Position numbers and translations under genes: made by a program. A stretch of DNA of 64,000 nt from Bdellovibrionales bacterium (lineage in GTDB: Bacteria > Myxococcota > XYA12-FULL-58-9 > SYDY01): the NCBI GenBank assembly GCA_005801425.1, contig SYDY01000019.1, positions 33,765 through 97,764 on the forward strand, read 5' to 3'. This document shows, in pieces, positions 46,175 through 53,051 of this stretch. Numbering within the stretch: the stretch's first letter is position 1; every line of letters starts with the position of its first letter. The notes beneath the pieces were generated by a model that ran no database searches, was not told the DNA's origin, and saw nothing but the letters and a program-made list of their open reading frames with translations.

Positions 46175-46818
46175 TCATTGATATTTCACCTTTGGTGAGC
46201 CCCAAGATTGCGGTCTTTCCAGGTGACACACCTTTTAAGCGCGAGATGGTGCGTGGGTTTGATGAAGGGGATGCGTACGAACTTTCGAGCATCAACAGCA
46301 CGGTGCATCTTGGAGCCCATGCCGATGCACCAAGTCATTATGCGCCCGATGCACCTGCGGTGCATGAACTATCGCTTGTTCCTTATTTGGGCATGTGTCA
46401 GGTGATTCAGGTGCATGGTGCGCCTGGTGCACGTATTCAATTGGGTGATTTGGGCGATATCGATATTCAAGCACCGCGTGTTTTGTTTCGGACCGATTCG
46501 TTTTGCGATCCCGATGTTTGGCATGACGATTTTAACAGTTTGAGTCCTTCGGTGATCCACTGGCTGGCTGATCAGGATGTTCTCTTGGTGGGGATCGATA
46601 CACCGTCGGTAGATCCTGCCAATGATCGTCATTTGGAAACCCATGGCGCAATTTTGATTCGTGAGTTGCGTGTACTTGAAGGGCTTGTGCTGTCGCATGT
46701 GATGCCCGGGTTGTACAATCTTATTGCATTGCCGCTTCGGCTTGAAGGCTGTGAAGCATCGCCGGTGCGTGCCGTGCTTTTGCCCATGAAGGGGAATTCT
46801 TTTGGAAACCTGGAATAA
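46171..46818 (+). CDS. kynB: Arylformamidase (kynurenine formamidase), cyclase family
   Basis: A 215-residue enzyme hydrolysing N-formylkynurenine to kynurenine. The metal motif H-x-G-x-H-x-D is in 'HLGAHADAPSHY', and 'IDTPSVDPAND' is typical of KynB. Its ATG overlaps the gmk stop, so a tryptophan catabolic gene is coupled to a housekeeping kinase. Downstream genes act later in the same pathway. Confidence 0.9.
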   Translation: MIIDISPLVSPKIAVFPGDTPFKREMVRGFDEGDAYELSSINSTVHLGAHADAPSHYAPDAPAVHELSLVPYLGMCQVIQVHGAPGARIQLGDLGDIDIQAPRVLFRTDSFCDPDVWHDDFNSLSPSVIHWLADQDVLLVGIDTPSVDPANDRHLETHGAILIRELRVLEGLVLSHVMPGLYNLIALPLRLEGCEASPVRAVLLPMKGNSFGNLE

Positions 46819-48241
46819 TTTTATTGGCGGTGAATTGCGTAAACCACACGATGATGAATACTTGGATGTGATTGCGCCTGCCGAAAATATCACCTACGCG
46901 CGTGTTGCGTCGTCGACACGCGATGATGTTGAAGTTGCCGTTGAAGCAGCGCAAACAGCATTTCCTGCATGGTCTGCATTGAGCGCGCAAGAGCGTGCTG
47001 CATGGTTGCGTCGTATTTCTGATGGCATTGCTTTACGCGTCGATGAGTTTGCACACGCTGAATCGCGCGATACCGGAAAACCGTTGGCTATTGCGAAAAT
47101 GGTGGATATTTCTCGCGCCATTGAAAATTTTAGATTTTTTGCCGATGCATGCACGCAGCAGCAAACAGCATGTTTTTCGGGACATGGGGCGGGTGTTCAT
47201 TATGTGTTGAAGCAACCGCGCGGTGTGGCGGCATGTATCGCACCGTGGAATTTGCCTCTTTATTTGCTCACATGGAAAATTGCACCGGCATTGGCCAGTG
47301 GAAACACGGTGGTGGCAAAACCATCGGAACTGTCGCCCGCAACGGCCCATCTGTTGTGCACTGTGCTTCAGGACATTCAATTTCCGCGCGGCGTGTTGAA
47401 TATCGTTCATGGCACGGGCGATGCGGTGGGTGAACCGCTTGTGACCCATCCCTTGGTGCGTGCGGTGAGTTTTACGGGAAGTACACGCACAGGGCGTCGT
47501 ATCGCTTCGTTGGTGGCGCCTTGCAATAAACCGCTTAGTTTAGAAATGGGCGGAAAAAATTCGGCGTTGGTTTTTGATGACGTGGATCTCACATCTACGA
47601 TCTCGGAACTTATGCGATCGTCGTTGTCCAACAATGGGCAGATTTGTTTGTGTACGTCACGCATTTTGGTGCATCGCCGTATTTATGCTGATTTTCGTGA
47701 GGCATTTGTTGCGCGTGTTCGAGCACGAACCGTAGGAATGCCTGACCAAAAAGTGGATCACGGCAGTTTGATTTCTGCGGTTCATGCCGTCAAAGTCATG
47801 GGTTACATTGATGAGGCCAAAGTCCAAGGTGCCACGGTGTTGTGTGGCGGAGAGGCCATGCCTGATTTGGGTCCTGCGTTTGTACAGCCTACGGTCCTTG
47901 AAGGATTGGGCTCTGATGCACGTATCAACCAAGAGGAAGTGTTTGGACCGGTGGTCACGCTCATACCCTTTGATGACGAGAACGAGGCCATTCGTATGGC
48001 CAATGATACAGCCTATGGACTTGGGGCTTTGGTGCTGACCCGCGATATGGACCGTGCCCATCGTGTGGCCCATTGGTTGGAAGTCGGGATGGTGTGGATC
48101 AATCGTTGGATGTTGCGCGACCTACGCACACCTTTTGGTGGCGTGAAGGCGTCGGGCCTTGGCCGAGAGGGTGGTCAGTGTGGTCTCGATTTCTATTGCG
48201 ACATAAAAAATGTTTGTTTTGAGGTTTGTGGGAGCGCCTAA
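46802..48241 (+). CDS. Aldehyde dehydrogenase, probable 2-aminomuconic semialdehyde dehydrogenase
   Basis: A 479-residue NAD-dependent aldehyde dehydrogenase. The general base Glu is in 'LSLEMGGKNSALVF' and the nucleophilic Cys in 'NNGQICLCTSRILV'; 'PWNLPLYLLTWKIAPALASG' is the NAD-binding start. The neighbours KynB and RidA-type deaminase suggest oxidation of 2-aminomuconate 6-semialdehyde. The start is a TTG at 46802 inside the kynB end; the next Met would remove conserved sequence. Confidence 0.88.
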   Translation: METWNNFIGGELRKPHDDEYLDVIAPAENITYARVASSTRDDVEVAVEAAQTAFPAWSALSAQERAAWLRRISDGIALRVDEFAHAESRDTGKPLAIAKMVDISRAIENFRFFADACTQQQTACFSGHGAGVHYVLKQPRGVAACIAPWNLPLYLLTWKIAPALASGNTVVAKPSELSPATAHLLCTVLQDIQFPRGVLNIVHGTGDAVGEPLVTHPLVRAVSFTGSTRTGRRIASLVAPCNKPLSLEMGGKNSALVFDDVDLTSTISELMRSSLSNNGQICLCTSRILVHRRIYADFREAFVARVRARTVGMPDQKVDHGSLISAVHAVKVMGYIDEAKVQGATVLCGGEAMPDLGPAFVQPTVLEGLGSDARINQEEVFGPVVTLIPFDDENEAIRMANDTAYGLGALVLTRDMDRAHRVAHWLEVGMVWINRWMLRDLRTPFGGVKASGLGREGGQCGLDFYCDIKNVCFEVCGSA

Positions 48242-48242
48242 T

Positions 48243-48626
48243 ATGTCTGACGGAATTATTGCAGATCATGCGCCTGTGGCCGTGGGAGCCTATCCGCACG
48301 CACGCTGGGCCGGGCCATTTTTGTATCTTTCGGGTGTGGGGCCGCGAAGTCCCGTGGACAACAGCATCCCTGAGGGGATCGAAGCCCAATGCCATGCGGT
48401 TTTTGCCAACGTTCGACAAATTATTGAAGCGTCGGGCGCGACGTTTGAAGAACTTATTGATGTGACCGTGTTTCTTACTAATATGAATCGCGATTTTGAA
48501 ATCTACAACCGGATTTATGGTGCCTATTTTGCCCAGGTCATGCCGTGTCGGACCACGGTGGAAATTTCGAGCCTTCCAACACCGATCGATATTGAGCTAA
48601 AGTGTATCGCTTATCGTAAGCTATAG
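48243..48626 (+). CDS. RidA-family protein, probable 2-aminomuconate deaminase
   Basis: A 127-residue YjgF/RidA trimer-type protein: 'AVGAYPHARWAGPFLYLSGVGP', 'ATFEELIDVTVFLTNMNRDF' and 'PTPIDIELKCIAY' (parts). In other bacteria a RidA-like protein deaminates 2-aminomuconate. With kynB and the aldehyde dehydrogenase it completes this branch. Its ATG follows the previous stop by 1 bp, and its stop codon touches the next inverted repeat. Confidence 0.85.
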   Translation: MSDGIIADHAPVAVGAYPHARWAGPFLYLSGVGPRSPVDNSIPEGIEAQCHAVFANVRQIIEASGATFEELIDVTVFLTNMNRDFEIYNRIYGAYFAQVMPCRTTVEISSLPTPIDIELKCIAYRKL

Positions 48627-48713
48627 GTGTCACGTGTTGAATGTTGACGTTTATGTGCTGATGCGTCAATTGACGCGCCAAGACTCAAACGTCAACATTC
48701 AACACGTGACACC
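48626..48713. repeat. Perfect 27 bp inverted repeat with nested palindrome, RidA gene to trkH
   Basis: Arms at 48626-48652 and 48687-48713 are exact reverse complements. Between them lies a second perfect palindrome, GCGTCAATTGACGC (48663-48676). The left arm begins at the last base of the RidA stop codon. It fills the junction almost entirely, like the zapA-gmk element. No T-run follows. Confidence 0.92.
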
Positions 48714-48733
48714 GTATGGCAAAGGAATTTCAC

Positions 48734-50800
48734 GTGAGCGATTCTGATCGAGAGCATGGCAGACGCGGCCCACGGGGTGGATCGCGCTCCAACAGTACCC
48801 TCGGCGGCGCACTTTTGGCGAGTATTGGGATCCCCTTGCTGGTGCTTCACATGGTTTATGGGCCGGGCATCGTTGCGTTGCCTGTTGTGGTGAAAACAGC
48901 CGCGGTGTTTTCGGTTGTAAGTTTTCTTCTTGCGGGTATGGGGATCGATCGTTTTCCGCGCATGGGTCGTATTGCGGGATCACTCGCATTGCTTGCATTG
49001 TTGGGGCTTGGAACGCCGTACTTGCGTGAAGCACCTTTTGTCGCCTTGGTGGCACTTCTCGGGTGCACTGCGATGTTTTCTGTGTTGTGGGATATTGGTC
49101 TTGCGCGGACGCGCAAACGCACGCGTTGGCATATCGTGTACGGCGGGCATACCCGTGGCGCAGCGTTGGTGGCGGCGCCTTTGTGGCTCGCCCTGGTATT
49201 TTCAGGAAGTTACCATCCGCTGGTAAGCATTCTTGTAGTGGGAATTGCGCTGGGTATCGCCAATGCGTTGGTCTTGGTGTGGATGATGCGCATGCGCGTT
49301 TATCACCCCAAACGCGTTCGTGCGCTTGCACTCGCAGCGCTTGTGGCGATGGTACAGATTTTGTTTTTCTGGGGACAGTGGTGGCATATGGCGAGTGCAG
49401 GGATCTGGCTCGCACTGGGTGCCATTCTGATGATCCCCAATCCAAACCGCATTGACTGGGATCAGGCGAGTTGGTGGGAGCTCTTGCTCGATCATCCCGA
49501 ACGTTTGTTTGTGGGAACGTTTGGCGCCATCTGCTTGGCTGGAACACTGCTTTTGCTTTTGCCTCAAAGCACAGTCCACGGTGGAAGCATCACTTTTATT
49601 GATGCATTGTTTACCTCGGTGAGCGCGGTGTGTGTGACGGGCTTGACCGTTCTCGATACACCGAATGTTTTTAACGGTCTTGGGCAGTTTTTTTTGGTGA
49701 TCCTTATTCAGATTGGTGGCCTTGGGATCATGACCTTTTCGACGCTTGCGTTGTGGGCCATGGGGGGGCGCATGAGTTTGCGCCATGAAGGCGCGGTGGC
49801 AAGCCTTATCAGTTCGCAAGATCGTGGAAAACTTTTTGTTTCGGCGCGTCAAATTATTGCGTTTACTTTTGTCATTGAAGCGGTGGGCGCACTGCTATTG
49901 TGGGTGGCGTTTTTGTTGCGTGGTGATGGCGCGATGAAGGGGCTTTGGCGTGCTGTTTTTACCGCGGTGTCAGCGTTTTGCAATGCGGGATTTGCATTGC
50001 AAAGTGATAACTTGCTTGGCTACCAAGACAGTCCATTTATTTTGCATACCGTTGCGATGCTGGTCATTTTGGGTGGTCTTTCACCGATGGCGGTTTTTTC
50101 GTTACCGTTATGGATTGGTCGAAGCAAGCGACCGGTGTCGTTGCAGAGCAAGTTAAGTCTTGTGGCCACGGCTGGTTTATTGGTGGTTGGAACGGTAGGG
50201 ATCGCACTATTTGAGTGGAATGGTGCGCTGCGCGATTTCTCTTTAGGCGACGCAATTCACAATGCATGGTTTCAATCGGTCACTTTGCGCACAGCAGGGT
50301 TTAACTCCATCGATATGACGGGACTTAGCGCGGCCACGCTGACCTTGATGATGCTTTGGATGTTCATCGGTGGAAGTCCGGGAGGCACGTCAGGCGGTAT
50401 TAAAACGACCACTGCGTCGGTGTTATGTTTGTCGGTGGTCCACACGATTATGGGTCGTTGGCCCATGACAGCTTTTGGACGGCGTATTTCGGAACGCACG
50501 TGGCGCAAAGCAGCGGTCACGGTGACATTGGCTTTGCTTACGGTGATGGGTGCTGTGATGGCATTGTTTCTTACGCAGTCGATATCACCGCGTGCGCTGG
50601 TGTTTGAAGTGATTTCGGCCCTTGGTACTGTAGGGCTTTCCATAGGCGCCACGGCGCAATTGGATGGTATCGGAAAAATAATCATCACCTTGTGCATGTT
50701 TGTGGGTCGTGTGGGTGGTCTTACGCTGTTGATGTTTTTGAGTCAGCGCAGACCACCACGCAATATCAATTGGCCAGAAGAAGATGTGAACGTTGGATAA
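48734..50800 (+). CDS. TrkH/KtrB-family potassium uptake channel
   Basis: About 688 residues. After about six extra N-terminal membrane helices (to residue 245), the SKT-family core shows 'SAVCVTGLTVLDT' (first pore loop), 'SAFCNAGFAL', 'VTLRTAGFNSID' and 'GGSPGGTSGGIKTTT'. It transports K+, with KtrA as regulatory subunit. I prefer GTG at 48734 with AAAGGA 7 bp upstream, which leaves the start outside the repeat. An ATG at 48716 is possible. Confidence 0.92.
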   Translation: MSDSDREHGRRGPRGGSRSNSTLGGALLASIGIPLLVLHMVYGPGIVALPVVVKTAAVFSVVSFLLAGMGIDRFPRMGRIAGSLALLALLGLGTPYLREAPFVALVALLGCTAMFSVLWDIGLARTRKRTRWHIVYGGHTRGAALVAAPLWLALVFSGSYHPLVSILVVGIALGIANALVLVWMMRMRVYHPKRVRALALAALVAMVQILFFWGQWWHMASAGIWLALGAILMIPNPNRIDWDQASWWELLLDHPERLFVGTFGAICLAGTLLLLLPQSTVHGGSITFIDALFTSVSAVCVTGLTVLDTPNVFNGLGQFFLVILIQIGGLGIMTFSTLALWAMGGRMSLRHEGAVASLISSQDRGKLFVSARQIIAFTFVIEAVGALLLWVAFLLRGDGAMKGLWRAVFTAVSAFCNAGFALQSDNLLGYQDSPFILHTVAMLVILGGLSPMAVFSLPLWIGRSKRPVSLQSKLSLVATAGLLVVGTVGIALFEWNGALRDFSLGDAIHNAWFQSVTLRTAGFNSIDMTGLSAATLTLMMLWMFIGGSPGGTSGGIKTTTASVLCLSVVHTIMGRWPMTAFGRRISERTWRKAAVTVTLALLTVMGAVMALFLTQSISPRALVFEVISALGTVGLSIGATAQLDGIGKIIITLCMFVGRVGGLTLLMFLSQRRPPRNINWPEEDVNVG

Positions 50801-50850
50801 CCGTTGGTTAATCGTAGCGGCGCTGCTTGCTGCGCCAAGAGGAACAAATT

Positions 50851-51510
50851 ATGAATCGCCAGGCCATTGTGATAGGTCTCGGTCAATTTGGTATGTCGGT
50901 GGCGCGGGCTTTGTCGGAGCGCCATGTGGATGTTTTTGCTGTCGACATCAGCGATGATCGTGTACGGGCAGCGGCCAATTATGTCGCCGAAGCAGCCGCC
51001 TTTGACGCCACCGATGCAGAAGCTTTGGCGCGCACTATGCCAGAGCGGCGCGATGTATGTTTGTGCGCCATTGGTGATGAAGCCAAAGAAGCATCGATCA
51101 TCTGTACCGCGCTTCTGCGCCAAATGGGTGCAAAACGTGTGATTTCCAGAGCCAATGATGATTTGCATGCACGCGTGTTGACGTTGGTGGGCGCGCATCA
51201 AGTGGTCAACCCTGAGCTTGAATTTGGTGAGCGATTTGCCAATCAGATTTTGCACCAAGGCATCAAGGGCGAAATGTTACTCGGTGAAGGCGTGTTGATC
51301 ACGGAAGTGACTGTGCCCTCATCATTTGTAGGGCATACCTTGGGTGATTTGCAGTTGCCACGGCGTTACGGCGTGACTGTGGTGGCCGTACGTCGCGGTC
51401 GCAGCGGTGTGGTGATGTTGCCCGATGCCAAAGCACGTCTTGAAGATGGCGATGGCTTGGTGGTGGTGGCCGAAGAAGGTGCGGTATCTCGGATGGTGGA
51501 GCGGAGTTAA
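50851..51510 (+). CDS. KtrA/TrkA-type potassium regulatory subunit (RCK)
   Basis: A 219-residue protein with the nucleotide-binding RCK_N part 'AIVIGLGQFGMSVARALSE' and the C-terminal RCK_C part after residue 140 ('GHTLGDLQLPRRYGV'). It gates the channel encoded just upstream in response to nucleotides. AAGAGGA lies about 8 bp upstream. A small GC-rich inverted pair (GGCGC/GCGCC) lies between the two genes. Confidence 0.93.
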   Translation: MNRQAIVIGLGQFGMSVARALSERHVDVFAVDISDDRVRAAANYVAEAAAFDATDAEALARTMPERRDVCLCAIGDEAKEASIICTALLRQMGAKRVISRANDDLHARVLTLVGAHQVVNPELEFGERFANQILHQGIKGEMLLGEGVLITEVTVPSSFVGHTLGDLQLPRRYGVTVVAVRRGRSGVVMLPDAKARLEDGDGLVVVAEEGAVSRMVERS

Positions 51511-51515
51511 AAATC

Positions 51516-52445
51516 ATGTTGCTAAGACGCGAATTGCTGATGACCATCGGTTCTTTGGTTTTAATCAACGTCTTGTTCGCGTTTGGTGCCATCGGTTTAT
51601 TTGTTCGTATGGGGCCTGTGTTTGAGCGGATCTCCCGCGACAATGTTTTCTCCATTGTGGCCGGTGAAACAATGCTCATCGAATTGGCCAAAATGGGCGA
51701 CACAGGTCTTCAGGGCAATAGTCGCGAACGGGTGTTGGATGCGCTGCAAGCGGCAAGAAACAACATTACGGAAGAAGCAGAACGTCCCGTTATTTTGGCC
51801 ATGGAGGCCCATTTAAATGCAACGATTGAGGGCGATCCCCAAGCGCGCCAGGAGATGGTATTTCAACTTCAAGAGTTGCTTCGGATCAATCGTATCGCAA
51901 TGGATCGCATTGGCATGGAAGCGGAACAACAAGGCTGGGCAGGCGCATGGGCTGCTGTGCTTGTTGGCTTTTTCTCGTTTGTCATGAGTCTTGTGGTTGT
52001 TGTGCGTTTGCGCAAACGATTGCTTGGGCCCCTTGAAGAGCTTTACGGTGTTTTAGACAGCGTACGCCATGGTGATAGATTCCGCCGCTGTCGTGCCCAG
52101 GATGCACCCTTTGAGGTGCGTCAGGTGGCGGAGGCGGTGAATATTTTGCTCGATGAACGCATCAGCGATCATTTAATTCATCTCAACAAACGCGAACATC
52201 TTGAACGCTTGGCTTTGCGCGAAATGCTCGAACGTCATGAAGAAGGTTGCGCCGTGGTGAATAATCGCGGTGAAATTGTGCATGCGAGTCAACGCATGCT
52301 TGAGCGTTTATCCGCGGATAAAGGCGAGTTGCTGCATGGTCGCATCACGCAAGAACGCAACGCCGATGGTTATGTTGAAATCATTCCTTTGGACGGTGGC
52401 GCTGGGCGTTTGTGCATTTTGCATGGGTCGTTTGCGGGGGGATGA
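51516..52445 (+). CDS. Membrane sensor-like protein, HAMP-like, no kinase domain
   Basis: A 309-residue protein with two membrane helices (about residues 8-30 and 148-168) enclosing a helical extracytoplasmic domain, a HAMP-like segment ('LLGPLEELYGVLDSVRHGD'), a coiled coil and a final PAS-like stretch ('EEGCAVVNNRGEIVHASQRM'). It ends where a kinase, cyclase or sigma54 module would normally start. It follows ktrA by 5 bp, suggesting a K+ or osmotic role. It may be truncated or a stand-alone sensor. Confidence 0.7.
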   Translation: MLLRRELLMTIGSLVLINVLFAFGAIGLFVRMGPVFERISRDNVFSIVAGETMLIELAKMGDTGLQGNSRERVLDALQAARNNITEEAERPVILAMEAHLNATIEGDPQARQEMVFQLQELLRINRIAMDRIGMEAEQQGWAGAWAAVLVGFFSFVMSLVVVVRLRKRLLGPLEELYGVLDSVRHGDRFRRCRAQDAPFEVRQVAEAVNILLDERISDHLIHLNKREHLERLALREMLERHEEGCAVVNNRGEIVHASQRMLERLSADKGELLHGRITQERNADGYVEIIPLDGGAGRLCILHGSFAGG

Positions 52446-52461
52446 GGGACTTCTAAATCTA

Positions 52462-52510
52462 CCAAAAGTCGCAAAAGGACGCTTTTTGTTGCAAAATGCG
52501 ACTTTTTTGG
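52462..52510. other. Imperfect inverted repeat before the toxin-antitoxin pair
   Basis: CCAAAAGTCGCA (52462-52473) pairs with TGCGAC-TTTTTTGG (52497-52510) across a 23 nt loop. It may terminate the sensor transcript (the right arm contains a T-run) or be an operator for the toxin-antitoxin promoter it overlaps. Confidence 0.55.
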
Positions 52511-52517
52511 GTACACT
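52489..52517 (+). promoter_or_regulatory. Predicted promoter of the toxin-antitoxin operon
   Basis: TTGCAA (52489-52494) and TACACT (52512-52517) are 17 bp apart, upstream of an AAGGAG at 52530-52535 and the antitoxin ATG at 52542. The inverted repeat above overlaps the spacer, consistent with autorepression as in other type II systems. Confidence 0.5.
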
Positions 52518-52541
52518 TAGCAAAGTTCCAAGGAGCGGGTC

Positions 52542-52760
52542 ATGGCAATGAGTATTAAGCTATCCGAGGAGCTGGTTTCTGAGGCACGTCGTGCGGGCGT
52601 TGTGTATCATCGCTCTACGCCTAAGCAAATTGAGTATTGGTCTCGTATTGGCAAGATTTCGGAAGAGAATCCCGATCTGACATACCGATTCATTAAGGAT
52701 TTATTGGTAGCGCAGCAGGAAGCTGAGGCTGGCGAAACCGTTCCTTATGAGATGGGTTGA
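52542..52760 (+). CDS. ParD-like type II antitoxin
   Basis: A 72-residue protein matching the ParD-like antitoxin family: 'SIKLSEELVSEARRAGVVYH' is a ribbon-helix-helix-type start, and 'TPKQIEYWSRIGKI' is characteristic. AAGGAG lies 6 bp before the ATG. The stop overlaps the start of the toxin gene, the usual order with the antitoxin first. Confidence 0.85.
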   Translation: MAMSIKLSEELVSEARRAGVVYHRSTPKQIEYWSRIGKISEENPDLTYRFIKDLLVAQQEAEAGETVPYEMG

Positions 52761-53034
52761 CGTGAAAATCGTTCAAACCAAGCAGTTTCATCGTGTCGTC
52801 AAGAAGCTCCATGCAAATCAGAAACGCGATTTGGATTGTGCTGTGAAATCGGTCATTGCCGATGTTTACATCGGAGAGATTAAAGTTGGAGATCTCGCAG
52901 GGATCCGGGTACACAAATTTAATATGGCCGGACAGCACACGCTGCTTGCCTATACCGTAGACGAGAATGTCCTTGTGTTAACTTTGCTTACGCTTGGAAC
53001 CCATGAAAATTTTTATCGGGATCTGAAGCGCTGA
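52747..53034 (+). CDS. RelE/ParE-superfamily toxin
   Basis: A 95-residue basic protein. 'FHRVVKKLHANQKRDLDCAV', 'IGEIKVGDLAGIRVHKFNM' (part) and 'HTLLAYTVDENVLVLTLLTLG' fit the RelE/ParE fold, with the C-terminal 'GTHENFYRDLKR' as in HigB/RelE-like mRNA interferases. Translation is coupled to the antitoxin (14 bp overlap); a GTG at 52762 is an alternative start. The target (mRNA or gyrase) is not decided by the sequence. Confidence 0.85.
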   Translation: MRWVDVKIVQTKQFHRVVKKLHANQKRDLDCAVKSVIADVYIGEIKVGDLAGIRVHKFNMAGQHTLLAYTVDENVLVLTLLTLGTHENFYRDLKR

Positions 53035-53051
53035 GTTCTTTGGAATATGGG

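Noticed and set aside
48699-49547. 282-codon open frame on the minus strand
   Set aside because: It is antisense to the trkH-like gene, Pro/Arg/Gln-rich with no domain, and the plus-strand protein is clearly recognised.
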